Origin: DASTHG01 sp035491895
Lineage (GTDB): Bacteria; Gemmatimonadota; Gemmatimonadetes; Gemmatimonadales; GWC2-71-9
Direction of reading: 5' to 3'
Length of the DNA: 64,000 bases
Assembly (NCBI GenBank): GCA_035491895.1
Contig: DATJJY010000060.1
Span: forward strand, 11,744-75,743
Positions 19,236 to 28,120 of this stretch are shown here, piece after piece. The notes under the pieces were generated by a model, which saw nothing but the letters and a program-made list of their open reading frames with translations, was not told where the DNA came from and did not search any database. Positions within the stretch are counted from its first letter, which is position 1. Each line of letters starts with the position of its first letter. A program made the position numbers and the translations under genes.

Positions 19236-20641
19236 CCGGCCTGCTTCCAGGCGGCGAAGCCGCCTTCGAAGTTCCACACTTCCTTGCCCCGTGCCGCGAC
19301 GAAGCTCGCCGCGATCGCCGAGCGGCTCCCCGTCAGGCATTGCATCACCACCGGTCCCGCCGGCAGCTCGGTGATTCGGGCGGGGAGTAGCCCGAGCGGA
19401 ATGTTCTGGGCCCCGGGGAGATGTCCTTCGTCCCATTCGTAGGGAGCCCGGACGTCGATCACGGTGAGCTCGCCCTTCCGGAGCGGCTCTGCGAGCTGCT
19501 GAGCCGTGATCTGCTTGATCGAGCCGAGCGCGCCGCCCGCCGAGCGCCACGCCGCGAGCGTCTCCTCGTCGCAATCGATGTAGCCGCCGACGCGATCGAG
19601 TCCGATCATCGCCAGGTCCCGCACCGCCTGGTCGAGCGTGTCCAGCCGCGCGTGGTCGATCAACAGGTAGAAATCGTGCGTATAGGGGACGAGCCACCCC
19701 GTCCACGTCGTGAACGAGCGGTTGAGCGGGATGTTGATCGTCCCGGGAATGTGAGCGGCGGCGTAGTCGGCCGCGGGGCGCGTGTCGACGAGCAGCGTTC
19801 CCTGCGCGAGCAGCTCCCCCACCCGCGCCGCGGCGATGCGCTGCGGCCGCCGCCAGCCGCCCAGAATGCGCGGGCCGTCGCGGTTGATGCGCTTCATCTC
19901 GCCGAAATACGGGGGCGGCTCCGGCTGTCCCTCGAGCACCGCGTTCACGAACGCCGTCTCGTCCGCGATGTGAAACGCCCAGTTCGCGATGCGCTCGTAC
20001 CCCAGGGTGCTCTGCGGCAGCGCGCCGAGCGACTTGCCGCACGCCGAGCCGGCACCGTGCCCCGGCCAGATCTGCAGGTGGTCTGGCAGGGCGCGCAAAA
20101 GCTGCAGCGACTGGAACAGCTGGCGCGCGCTCGCGACCATCGTGCCCTGAACGTTCGCCGCCCGCTCCAGCAGATCGGGCCGCCCCACGTCGCCCACGAA
20201 GACGAAGTCCCCACTCAACATCCCGAGCGGTGCGGCAGCGGCCAGGCGGTCGACGACGAGAAACGAAAGATGCTCGGGGGTGTGGCCGGGGGTGTGCAGC
20301 GCGGTGATCGCGACCTCGCCGACGTCGATGCGCGACTCGTGCTTCAAGAGGACGGCCCCGCTCTCCGCGGCGTAGCCGTAGCGCCAGTCCCGTCCGCCTT
20401 CCGCGGACAGGTAGAGCGTCGCCCCCGTACGCTGCGCCAGCTCGCGGCTCCCCGAGACGAAGTCGGCGTGGATGTGCGTCTCGGCGACGTGCGCGATGCG
20501 CAGCCCTTCAGCCTCGGCGGCCGCGATGTACTGCTCCACGTCCCGGTTGGGGTCGACGACCAGCGCCGCATCCGACCGCTCGGAGGCGAGGAGATAGCTG
20601 GCCTGGGCGAGGCCATCGTCGTAGAATCGTTTCAGGAGCAC
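19202..20641 (-). CDS. Persulfide dioxygenase-rhodanese fusion (CstB-like)
   Basis: 479 residues from GTG 20641. The N-terminal metallo-beta-lactamase half has THIHADFVSG, a histidine in LHTPGHTPEHLS and SGDFVFVGDVGRPD. The Phe after HAD replaces the second-metal His, as expected for the mononuclear iron (2-His-1-Asp) site of ETHE1-type persulfide dioxygenases. Two rhodanese domains follow: the first (about 265-360) has no active-site Cys where one is expected, the second (about 375-475) has CLTGSR with the catalytic Cys. This matches the CstB domain order, which oxidises persulfides and releases thiosulfate. Role: sulfide/persulfide detoxification. Confidence 0.9.
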   Translation of the reverse strand: MLLKRFYDDGLAQASYLLASERSDAALVVDPNRDVEQYIAAAEAEGLRIAHVAETHIHADFVSGSRELAQRTGATLYLSAEGGRDWRYGYAAESGAVLLKHESRIDVGEVAITALHTPGHTPEHLSFLVVDRLAAAAPLGMLSGDFVFVGDVGRPDLLERAANVQGTMVASARQLFQSLQLLRALPDHLQIWPGHGAGSACGKSLGALPQSTLGYERIANWAFHIADETAFVNAVLEGQPEPPPYFGEMKRINRDGPRILGGWRRPQRIAAARVGELLAQGTLLVDTRPAADYAAAHIPGTINIPLNRSFTTWTGWLVPYTHDFYLLIDHARLDTLDQAVRDLAMIGLDRVGGYIDCDEETLAAWRSAGGALGSIKQITAQQLAEPLRKGELTVIDVRAPYEWDEGHLPGAQNIPLGLLPARITELPAGPVVMQCLTGSRSAIAASFVAARGKEVWNFEGGFAAWKQAGYPVETTDPAP

Positions 20642-20712
20642 GGCGGCTCTATCCTAGCATCACAGGTCATTCCCGGGAACTCTCGAAGGGAAACCGACGT
20701 TCTAGCGGCGCC

Positions 20713-21261
20713 ATGAACTCTCACAACAACGAAGTTGCGACCCTCGCGGGCGGCTGCTTCTGGTGCCTCGAGGCGGTTTTTCAGGGTCTGAGGGGCGTCG
20801 AGCGGGTGGTCTCCGGCTACGCCGGCGGCAACGTGCCCAATCCTTCCTATGAACAGGTCTGTAGTGGAGGGACCGGACATGCGGAGGTCGTCCAAGTCAC
20901 GTTCGACTCGGGCGTGCTGAGCTATCGCGATCTGCTGGATGTGTTTTTCGCGATTCACGATCCGACGACGTTGAACCGCCAGGGCGGCGATGTCGGGACC
21001 CAATACCGCTCGGCGATCTACTATCACAGCCCGGAGCAGGAGCGAACGGCGCGGGCGGCGATCGCCGAGATCGAGCGCGCGGGCGTGTTCGACGCCCCGA
21101 TCGTGACGGAGGTGGCGCCGTTCACGGTTTTCTATCCCGCCGAGGAGTACCACCAGGACTACTTCCGCCGCAATCCGGGGCAGGGGTACTGCCGCGCGGT
21201 GATCGCGCCGAAGGTGGCCAAGTTCCGCAAGGAGCACCTGGAGCGACTCAAGGTTACTTGA
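20713..21261 (+). CDS. msrA: Peptide-methionine (S)-S-oxide reductase
   Basis: 182 residues. MsrA reduces methionine S-sulfoxide in oxidised proteins. The catalytic motif GGCFWC is at residues 13-18 (Cys15 nucleophile), with EAVFQ, GYAGG and GTGHAEVVQV that follow in all MsrA proteins, HDPTTLNRQGGDVGTQYRS, and a distal resolving Cys in GQGYCRAV. Divergent from the persulfide dioxygenase gene, 71 bases apart; both serve oxidative or sulfur stress. Convergent with csaA, overlapping it by eight bases. Confidence 0.96.
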   Translation: MNSHNNEVATLAGGCFWCLEAVFQGLRGVERVVSGYAGGNVPNPSYEQVCSGGTGHAEVVQVTFDSGVLSYRDLLDVFFAIHDPTTLNRQGGDVGTQYRSAIYYHSPEQERTARAAIAEIERAGVFDAPIVTEVAPFTVFYPAEEYHQDYFRRNPGQGYCRAVIAPKVAKFRKEHLERLKVT

Positions 21262-21589
21262 GCGGAGCCCCGAGCGGCACGTCGCGGTCGGGGTGGACCA
21301 GCACGATGTCGCCCGGGGCCAGCTCGATTCCCAGCGTCAACACTTCCGAGAAGTAGTGCCCGATCTGGCGCGGGGGGAAGTTCACCACGCCGAGTACCAG
21401 CTTCCCCAGCAGGTCGTCCTTGCCGTAGTGGAGTGTGATCTGCGCGCTCGACCGCTTCACGCCGAGCGGGCCGAAATCGATGTCCAGCTTCCAGGCCGGC
21501 TTCCGCGCCTCGGGGAAGTCGTCGACGGCCACGATCCGCCCGACCCGGATGTCGACCTTCGCAAAGTCCGCAAACGTGATCTGGTCCAT
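21254..21589 (-). CDS. csaA: tRNA-binding-domain protein CsaA
   Basis: 111 residues, the normal CsaA length. ATG 21589 has GAGGA six bases upstream. The whole protein is one OB-fold tRNA-binding domain (FADFAKVDIRVGRIVAVDDFP at the N-terminus, SSAQIT, LLGKLVLGVVNFPPRQIG and the closing APGDIVLVHPDRDVPLGAPLK). CsaA dimers bind tRNA and have been described as export-related chaperones. Frame extensions upstream of 21589 lack coding character. Confidence 0.93.
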   Translation of the reverse strand: MDQITFADFAKVDIRVGRIVAVDDFPEARKPAWKLDIDFGPLGVKRSSAQITLHYGKDDLLGKLVLGVVNFPPRQIGHYFSEVLTLGIELAPGDIVLVHPDRDVPLGAPLK

Positions 21590-21652
21590 GTAGTGTCCTC
21601 GCGGTAGGTCACCTGCCCGGGAATGTCTTGTGGAATCTAGCCTTTCTCGGGG

Positions 21653-21668
21653 TGGCATATCGCTTGCC
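21653..21668 (+). promoter_or_regulatory. Sigma-54-like promoter element
   Basis: TGGCATATCGCTTGC keeps the hallmark GG and GC doublets exactly ten bases apart (-24/-12) and the TGGCA and TTGC cores. It ends 33 bases before the start of the barrel gene at 21701. No enhancer-binding regulator is encoded in the window, so use is unproven. Confidence 0.35.
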
Positions 21669-21700
21669 CTTGCAACGCCCGACCCGAACAGACAGGCACG

Positions 21701-22372
21701 ATGAACCGCTCGCTCGCGATGTCCCTCCTCGCCCTGATCTTGGGCGCGGCTCCCGCGTCTGCCCAGCATTACGGCCTGCGTGAGGTGCGCAATACCGGGA
21801 GCTTCGGTGTCAACCTCGCTATCGGCGCCCCCACGGGGGATTTCGCCCAGAACGTCGATGTGGCTGGCGGCATCGACGCCTTCGGCGCGGTGAACCTCGG
21901 CGCCGGCAATCCCATGGCGTTGCGGTTCGAGGGTGCCTATCTGGTCTACGGCTCGGACCACCAGTTCGACCTCAACACGACCTACTCGATCGCCACCATC
22001 GGCGTCGGCCCGCAGATCACGGTGGGCGAAGGACCGATGCGGTTGTACGGCTTCGGCACGGTGGGCGTTTCCTATATCTCGGCGTATTCGTCATTCCCCG
22101 ATGGTTGCGGCTGCTACAGCTACGGCTCCCAGACGGATTTCAGCGACTGGACGTCGGCGCTGCAGGCGGGCGGTGGTATGCTCCTGACCCTTGGCAGGCG
22201 CACGCCGGTGTCCCTGGATATCGGCGCCCGCTATCTGTACAGCGGGTTCGCGAATTATGTGGCACCCGGGGACGTGCAGCCGCAACCCAATGGCGACATC
22301 GTCGTGTTCACTTCGCGGGCGCGGCCGAATTTGACGGTGGTGCACCTCGGGGTGTCGATCGGCATCCGGTAA
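21701..22372 (+). CDS. Small outer-membrane beta-barrel protein
   Basis: 223 residues with a signal peptide (MNRSLAMSLLALILGAAPASA then Q) and a mature part made of about eight amphipathic strands, in OmpA/OprF-barrel style (FGVNLAIGAPTGDFAQN, LYGFGTVGVSYISA, VVHLGVSIGIR). The last strand ends in Arg after an aromatic-poor repeat, so it fits a general outer-membrane-beta-barrel family. A paired Cys (DGCGCY) sits in one loop. Single-gene transcript: sigma-54-like site in front, strong terminator behind. Confidence 0.8.
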   Translation: MNRSLAMSLLALILGAAPASAQHYGLREVRNTGSFGVNLAIGAPTGDFAQNVDVAGGIDAFGAVNLGAGNPMALRFEGAYLVYGSDHQFDLNTTYSIATIGVGPQITVGEGPMRLYGFGTVGVSYISAYSSFPDGCGCYSYGSQTDFSDWTSALQAGGGMLLTLGRRTPVSLDIGARYLYSGFANYVAPGDVQPQPNGDIVVFTSRARPNLTVVHLGVSIGIR

Positions 22373-22397
22373 ACGCTCCCCCTGCGGGTCCGATCCA

Positions 22398-22433
22398 GGG
22401 CTCCTCTCCACTCAGGAGAGGGGCCCTTTTTTT
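22398..22433 (+). terminator. Intrinsic terminator
   Basis: A 12-base-pair stem with one G-U pair (GGGCTCCTCTCC / GGAGAGGGGCCC), a five-base loop and seven T residues. It lies 25 bases after the barrel gene stop and is the clearest Rho-independent terminator in the window. Confidence 0.9.
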
Positions 22434-22491
22434 CATTGCAGGTGTCCGGATAGTTTTCCGTCACACGTCGTTGGAGCAGGTCTCCACCGAC

Positions 22492-22519
22492 TTGCGAGGG
22501 TTCGTTTATTCGGTATATC
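22492..22519 (+). promoter_or_regulatory. Candidate sigma-70-type promoter of the RND efflux operon
   Basis: TTGCGA and TATATC, 16 bases apart, sit in an unusually AT-rich stretch 140 bases ahead of the RND permease gene. Just upstream, 22472-22486 is a small inverted repeat (TGGAG-N5-CTCCA) that could be an operator. Both are inferred from pattern only. The rest of the 22434-22659 interval shows nothing else. Confidence 0.35.
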
Positions 22520-22659
22520 TTCGGGTCCCGATTCGAACACAAACGGGACGCACGAATGTCGATTTTGGTCGCTCTATTTCGACGTTCTGGTAGCGCAGAG
22601 AATAGAAACCAGCGCTTGGTGATTGCCGTTACGTTGAAGGCTGTCCAGCCAGAGGGCTC

Positions 22660-25600
22660 ATGAAACTCTCCGACACCGCCATTCGCCGCCCCGTCCTCGC
22701 CAGCATGTTGTCGGCCGCGCTGGTGTTGTTCGGGATCATCGGGTACACCCGTCTTTCCGTGCGGGAGCTGCCCGATATCGATCCGCCGATCATTTCCGTG
22801 TCGACGGTCCTCCCCGGGGCCAACGCCCAGGTGGTGGAAACCGCGGTCACCGACATCCTGGAAGAGGAGCTATCGACGATCCAGGGGATTCGCACGCTCT
22901 CCAGCACGTCGTCCGAAGAGCAGAGCAACATCACCCTCGAGTTCACCCTTGACCGGCCGGTCGACGTCGCGGCGCAGGACGTGCGCGACAAGGTGTCGCG
23001 CGTGCGCGGCCGGCTGCCGGTGGACGTGCTCGAGCCGGTAATCGCCAAACAGCAGGCGGACGCGCAGCCGTTCTTCTGGCTCGCCTTGAGCAGCCAGAAT
23101 TACGATCTGCTGCAGCTCTCGGACGTCGCCGACCGCCTGGTGAAGGCGCGGCTGCAGAGTCTGCCGGGAGTGGGGAGCGCGGGGGTGTACGGAGAACGGC
23201 GCTACGCGATGCGGGTGTGGGTGCAACCGGAGCAGCTGTCGGCGCGCAATCTCACCGTGCAGGACGTGGAAGACGCGATCACCGCGCGCAACGTCGAGAT
23301 CCCTGCCGGCCGCATCGAGTCGACGCGGCGCGAGTTTTCGGTCCGCTCGCTCGGGGAGCTGAAGACGCCGCAGGAGTTCGGTGAGCTGGTGGTGGCGAGC
23401 CAGGGCGGCCAGCTTGTCAAGCTCAAGGACGTGGCGAACGTCGAGCTCGGGCCCGAAGACGATCGCTCCATCTTCCGCTACAACGGCAACCCGTCGGTCG
23501 CGATCGGCGTCGTACGCCAATCCAAGGCGAACCTCATCCAGGTGGCGCAACGCATCCGCGACGCGCTCCCGGCCATTCAGCAGACGCTGCCGACGGGGGT
23601 GAAGCTCCAGATCGCGTTCGATGGCTCGGTGTTCGTCACCCACTCCATCCAGGACGCGCGCCTGACGCTCGTGATTGCGGCGATCCTCGTCGTGCTCATC
23701 ATTTTCGTGTTCCTGCGGAATCTCCGCGCCACGATCATCCCGGGGCTCGCGATCCCGACGTCGATCATCACCGTGTTCGCGATCCTCTACTTCCTCGGCT
23801 TTTCGATCAACAACTTCACGCTGCTCGCGTTGACCATCGCGATCGGCATCGTGGTCGACGACGCCATCATCGTGCTCGAGAACGCCTACCGCCACCAGGA
23901 AGAGCTGCACGAAGACCCGGAGCGCGCCGCCATCAGCGGCACGAACGAGATCGGCTTCGCTGTGATCGCGACGACGATCGCGCTCGTGGCGGTGTTCACG
24001 CCGCTCGCGTTCCTGCAGGGCACCACGGGACGCTTGTTCAACGAATTCGGCATCGCCATGGCCGGCGCCGTGATCATTTCGGGCTTCGTGGCGCTGACCC
24101 TGACGCCGATGCTGTGCGCCAAGATCCTGCGGGTCTCCCACGAGCACGGCGCCGTGTTCAAGGTGTTCGAGCGCGGCTTCAACGCCATCGCCGAGCGCTA
24201 CGCGACGCTGCTCCGTGCCGCGCTCCGGCACCGGTGGGTGGTGGTCGCCGGAACCGGGCTGACGGTGCTCCTGGCGGTCGTGATATACGGCAGGCTCAAG
24301 CAGGAGCTCCTGCCGGACGACGACCGCGGGTTCTTCCTGGTGGTCTCGTCGGCGCCTGAGGGCTCGTCGCTCGAGTACATGGACGGGTATGTGCGACAGG
24401 TCGAGCAGATCATCGGCAAGACGCCGGATGTCCAGGGGTACTTCACGATCATCGGCGGATTCGCCGGCGGGGTCAACCGGTCGTTCGTCGGCGTCATCCT
24501 GAAGGACTGGAGCGTCCGGCACACGAGTGTCCAGCAGATGGTGGGAGGGCTGTTTCCCCAGCTGTTCGGGATCTCGGGTATCCGGGCGTTCCCGTACTCT
24601 CCCGGGGCACTCGGGTTCAGCCAGCCGATCCAGTACGTGGTGCAGAATCCCGATTTCGCGCGGCTCGCCCAGGCACAGGACACCCTCGTGCCGCGGGCGC
24701 GGGCCGTCAAGGGCATCACCAACATCGACACCGACCTGCGCGTCAACAAGCCGGAGCTGCGGGTCACGTTCGATCGCGACCGCGCCGAGGACCTGGGGGT
24801 GCCGGTGCGCGACGTCGCGGCGGCGCTGCAGACGTTCCTCGGCGGCCGGCGAGTGAGCACGTTCACCCGCAACGACAAGCTGTACTACGTGATGGTGCAG
24901 CTCGATCCTGCGCATCGGGCCACCCCGAGCGACATGTCGGGGATCTATCTGCGAGGCAACAACGGGCAGCTGGTCCAGCTGTCCGCTCTCGCCAAGGTCG
25001 AAGAGGGCGTCGGCCCGCGGCAGATCAATCACTTCAACCGCGTGCCCTCGTTCACGTTGTCGGCTTCGCTGATTCCGCCCTTCGCCCAGGGCGAGGCGCT
25101 CGACTCGCTCGATCGGTTGGCCAAGCAGGTGCTGCCGCCGGGGAGTACTACCGCCCTGGCCGGCGATTCCCGCGAGTTCCGGGAGAGCGGCGGCGCGCTG
25201 TACTTCGCGTTCGGCGTCGCCCTGCTCGTCGTGTTCATGGTGCTGGCGTCGCAGTTCGAGTCGCTGGTGCACCCGTTCACGGTGCTCTTGGCGGTGCCGC
25301 TCGCCGTAACCGGCGCCCTGGCGACGTTGCTCATCGCGGCGGTGTTCCACCGCCCGGGAGGGACGATCAATCTGTACAGCGAGATCGGCATGATCCTGCT
25401 CATCGGGCTCGTGACCAAGAACTCGATTCTGCTCGTCGAGTACTCGAACCAGCTCAAAGCCCGGGGACTGGACACCATTGCCGCGGTCATCGAAGCCGGG
25501 CGCATTCGCCTGCGCCCCATTCTCATGACCTCGGTGGCGACGATCATGGGCGCGATCCCCGTGATGATCGGCGTCGGAGCGGGTTCCACGTCGCGCCGGC

Positions 25601-25746
25601 CGCTCGGCTACGCGATCGTGGGCGGCATCTTCTTCTCCACGGTGCTCACACTCTTCGTAGTGCCGGTCGCGTACACGCTGCTCGACCGGCTGCGCGCCCG
25701 CGAGGCGCGGGACATCAAGGCCCTTGAGCCGCTGGAGGCGAAGTGA
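22660..25746 (+). CDS. RND efflux transporter, inner-membrane subunit (HAE1 family)
   Basis: 1028 residues, the normal size of AcrB/MexB-type proton-driven pumps. It opens with the typical KLSDTAIRRPVLASMLSAAL first helix, a first porter domain, the block of helices 2-6 (about 335-500) including ITIAIGIVVDDAIIVLEN with the proton-relay Asp pair, helix 7 (about 525), the second porter domain, and a final block (about 850-1020) with GLVTKNSILLVEY. Two-fold internal duplication is clear. First gene of an operon with its own TolC-type channel and adaptor (GTGA and GTGA overlaps). Substrate range unknown. Confidence 0.95.
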   Translation: MKLSDTAIRRPVLASMLSAALVLFGIIGYTRLSVRELPDIDPPIISVSTVLPGANAQVVETAVTDILEEELSTIQGIRTLSSTSSEEQSNITLEFTLDRPVDVAAQDVRDKVSRVRGRLPVDVLEPVIAKQQADAQPFFWLALSSQNYDLLQLSDVADRLVKARLQSLPGVGSAGVYGERRYAMRVWVQPEQLSARNLTVQDVEDAITARNVEIPAGRIESTRREFSVRSLGELKTPQEFGELVVASQGGQLVKLKDVANVELGPEDDRSIFRYNGNPSVAIGVVRQSKANLIQVAQRIRDALPAIQQTLPTGVKLQIAFDGSVFVTHSIQDARLTLVIAAILVVLIIFVFLRNLRATIIPGLAIPTSIITVFAILYFLGFSINNFTLLALTIAIGIVVDDAIIVLENAYRHQEELHEDPERAAISGTNEIGFAVIATTIALVAVFTPLAFLQGTTGRLFNEFGIAMAGAVIISGFVALTLTPMLCAKILRVSHEHGAVFKVFERGFNAIAERYATLLRAALRHRWVVVAGTGLTVLLAVVIYGRLKQELLPDDDRGFFLVVSSAPEGSSLEYMDGYVRQVEQIIGKTPDVQGYFTIIGGFAGGVNRSFVGVILKDWSVRHTSVQQMVGGLFPQLFGISGIRAFPYSPGALGFSQPIQYVVQNPDFARLAQAQDTLVPRARAVKGITNIDTDLRVNKPELRVTFDRDRAEDLGVPVRDVAAALQTFLGGRRVSTFTRNDKLYYVMVQLDPAHRATPSDMSGIYLRGNNGQLVQLSALAKVEEGVGPRQINHFNRVPSFTLSASLIPPFAQGEALDSLDRLAKQVLPPGSTTALAGDSREFRESGGALYFAFGVALLVVFMVLASQFESLVHPFTVLLAVPLAVTGALATLLIAAVFHRPGGTINLYSEIGMILLIGLVTKNSILLVEYSNQLKARGLDTIAAVIEAGRIRLRPILMTSVATIMGAIPVMIGVGAGSTSRRPLGYAIVGGIFFSTVLTLFVVPVAYTLLDRLRAREARDIKALEPLEAK

Positions 25747-27032
25747 TCCTCCCGCTATTGGCGGCTTTACAGGTGGCGACTGCCCAGGACTCCGTGCCGG
25801 TGGTGACCCTCACCGAGGCACTGCAGCGTGCCGCACAGCTCGATCCCAACTACGTCTCGGCGGCGGGGCAGGTGGGCACCGCCGAGTGGTCGCGTCGCGC
25901 GGCGTTCGCGGTGTTCATCGTTCCGGCGGTGACCCTGTCGACCACGGCGACGCGCACGGAGGGAAAGTTCTTCACTCCGTTCGGAACGTTCACGCCGCGG
26001 TTGAACTCCGTTTCCGCTCAAGTGGATGCCCGGATCGACTTGTTCACGGGTGGCTCGAAGTTCGCAGGGTTACGCACCTCCGCCGGTCAGCTCGAAAGCG
26101 CCCGCGCGGGGGAGCTGCAGGCGCGCCTCACGACCGCGATGAATACCGAGGCCGATTATTACGCGGTGCTCACCGAAAGGGCGCTGCTGCGCGTCGCCGA
26201 AGATCAGGAGCAGCGCGCCCAGCAGCAGTTCACCGTCGCGCGGGCTCGCGTCACCTCCGGCGCCGCGGTGCAGACCGATTCGCTGCAGCTCGCGCTCGGG
26301 CTCACCCAGGCCCGGGTGGTGCTGCTGCAACAGCAGGCCGCCCTGCGGGCCGCGCAGCTGCAGCTGGGACGCCGCATCGGCCTCCAGAGTGCCGCGGACG
26401 CCGCGGCGGTTCCGTCCGACAGCGTCGCTCCGGCGTTGCCGTTCCCCGTCCAGGACGCCGTCGCGCGCGCACTGGCGCAGGGCCCGTCCTGGCGGATCGC
26501 GCGGGCCAACGAGCGCGCGACCAGCGGGCTGCTCTGGACGCGCCGCGCCCAGTACTTGCCGCGCGCCTCGCTCGACTACACCAAGTCGGCGAACGACACG
26601 AAGTTCTTCCCTTCGGCGTCGAATCTGTCGTCTCTGTCTCTGACGGTCAGCTTGCCGTTGTGGGACAACGGCCAGCGGGAGATTCAGGTAGCGCAAGCCC
26701 GGGTCAACCACGAGGTCGCTCAGGCGATTCGCGACGACCTCGAACGAGGAGCCTGGCACGACGTCACTGCCGCCTACGACGCCTATGAGACCAATCGGGC
26801 GACGATCGACCTCGATCGCTACGCGGTCGTCGTGGCGCGCGAAAACAACCGCGTGCAGGAGACCCGCTACCGGGCGGGCGCGACGACGATCCTCGACCTC
26901 CTGGACGCGCAGAACCGCCTCGTGCAGGCCGAGGCCGATCTCGTCCAGGCGATGTACAACACACGACTCGCTCGGGCCGGACTCGAGGTGATTCTCGGCG
27001 AGCGGATCAACTTCGAACAGGGAACCCAGTGA
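25743..27032 (+). CDS. TolC-family outer-membrane efflux protein
   Basis: 429 residues; GTG 25743 overlaps the pump stop. A short signal sequence (MILPLLAALQVATAQ) precedes two TolC-type coiled-coil repeats (LTEALQRAAQLDPNYVSAAG in the first, VVARENNRVQETRYRAGATT in the second). Supplies the outer-membrane duct of the RND system. It is a second TolC-type gene in the window, distinct from that at 2123. Confidence 0.92.
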   Translation: MILPLLAALQVATAQDSVPVVTLTEALQRAAQLDPNYVSAAGQVGTAEWSRRAAFAVFIVPAVTLSTTATRTEGKFFTPFGTFTPRLNSVSAQVDARIDLFTGGSKFAGLRTSAGQLESARAGELQARLTTAMNTEADYYAVLTERALLRVAEDQEQRAQQQFTVARARVTSGAAVQTDSLQLALGLTQARVVLLQQQAALRAAQLQLGRRIGLQSAADAAAVPSDSVAPALPFPVQDAVARALAQGPSWRIARANERATSGLLWTRRAQYLPRASLDYTKSANDTKFFPSASNLSSLSLTVSLPLWDNGQREIQVAQARVNHEVAQAIRDDLERGAWHDVTAAYDAYETNRATIDLDRYAVVVARENNRVQETRYRAGATTILDLLDAQNRLVQAEADLVQAMYNTRLARAGLEVILGERINFEQGTQ

Positions 27033-28120
27033 GCCATCGGAACGTGGTGCGGGTCGGGTTGGTCGCCGCGGTGGGCATCGGCGCCGCGATCGGCTGTGGG
27101 AAGAAAGGTGCCGCGGGGCGCGGCGGCCCAGCTGGAGGCATGCCGCCCGGTATGCCGGTCGAGGTGGCGGTGGCCCGCAAGGACACGGTGCGCGACGAGG
27201 TCGCGGCGACCGGCCAGATCGAGGCGCTGCAGTCGATCGAGCTGCGCCCCGAGGTGGAGGGCCGTATCGTCGGCCTCCTGATTCGTGAGGGGCAGGTGGT
27301 GGCGGCGGGAACGCCGCTGTTCCAGATCGACTCCACCGAGTTGGCGGCGCAGGTGGCGCAGCTCGCCGCCCAACGCGACCTCGCCAACCAGGACCTTGCC
27401 CGGACCAAGGATCTGATGGCGCAGAACGCGGCCTCGACGTCCGATCTGGAGCACGCCGAAGCGGCAGCGCGGAGCGCGGACGCCCAGCACCGCCTGATGA
27501 GCACCCGGCTCGCCCGCACCACCGTGCGCGCGCCGTTCGGCGGCATCGTGGGCCAGCGCTTCGTCAGCCTGGGCGACTACGTCAACAACACGACCCGGCT
27601 CGCCTCGCTCCAGACGGTGAGCCCGATGCGGGCGACCTTCAACGTCCCCGAGCGCTACGCGCAGTCGCTCAAGCGGGGACAGGAGGTCACCTTCCACGTC
27701 GCGGCGATCACGAATCGGGACTTCGCCGGTGAGGTCGACTTCGTCGACCCCGTCGTGGCGCTGCCGGGGCGCACCATTCTCGTGAAGGCCCACGTCCCCA
27801 ATCCGCAGCGCCTGCTGCAGCCGGGGATGTTCATCGAGGCGCGGCTCGTCACTGCCATACGACCGAAGGCCGTGGTCGTTCCCGAGGACGCAGTGGTCCC
27901 CGTCCAAGGCGCCACCTTTGTGTGGGTCGTGCAGGAGGGGAAGGCGACACAGCGGCAGGTGGGCATTGGCGTGCGAACTCCCGGATTCGTGGAGATCAGG
28001 AGCGGCGTCGACGCGGGGGAGCAAGTGGTCGTCGGGGGTCTCGAGTCGCTCTTCCCGGGCGCGCCGGTGATGGCCAAGGTCGTCGATCGCACCCCCAAAC
28101 CGGCGCCGACGGAGCACTGA
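27029..28120 (+). CDS. RND efflux periplasmic adaptor lipoprotein
   Basis: 363 residues; GTG 27029 overlaps the TolC stop. Lipobox AAIGC near residue 23 marks it as a lipoprotein, as for AcrA/MexA. Lipoyl halves are IVGLLIREGQVVAAGTPLF and VRAPFGGIVGQRFVSLGDYV, with a short alpha-hairpin between, then the beta-barrel and membrane-proximal domains. Links the pump at 22660 to the TolC channel at 25743. Confidence 0.93.
   Translation: MSHRNVVRVGLVAAVGIGAAIGCGKKGAAGRGGPAGGMPPGMPVEVAVARKDTVRDEVAATGQIEALQSIELRPEVEGRIVGLLIREGQVVAAGTPLFQIDSTELAAQVAQLAAQRDLANQDLARTKDLMAQNAASTSDLEHAEAAARSADAQHRLMSTRLARTTVRAPFGGIVGQRFVSLGDYVNNTTRLASLQTVSPMRATFNVPERYAQSLKRGQEVTFHVAAITNRDFAGEVDFVDPVVALPGRTILVKAHVPNPQRLLQPGMFIEARLVTAIRPKAVVVPEDAVVPVQGATFVWVVQEGKATQRQVGIGVRTPGFVEIRSGVDAGEQVVVGGLESLFPGAPVMAKVVDRTPKPAPTEH

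Noticed and set aside
22870..25350. 826-codon open frame on the minus strand
   Set aside because: Antisense to the RND pump, whose own translation matches a known family end to end; composition of the antisense product is Arg/His/Asp-rich noise.
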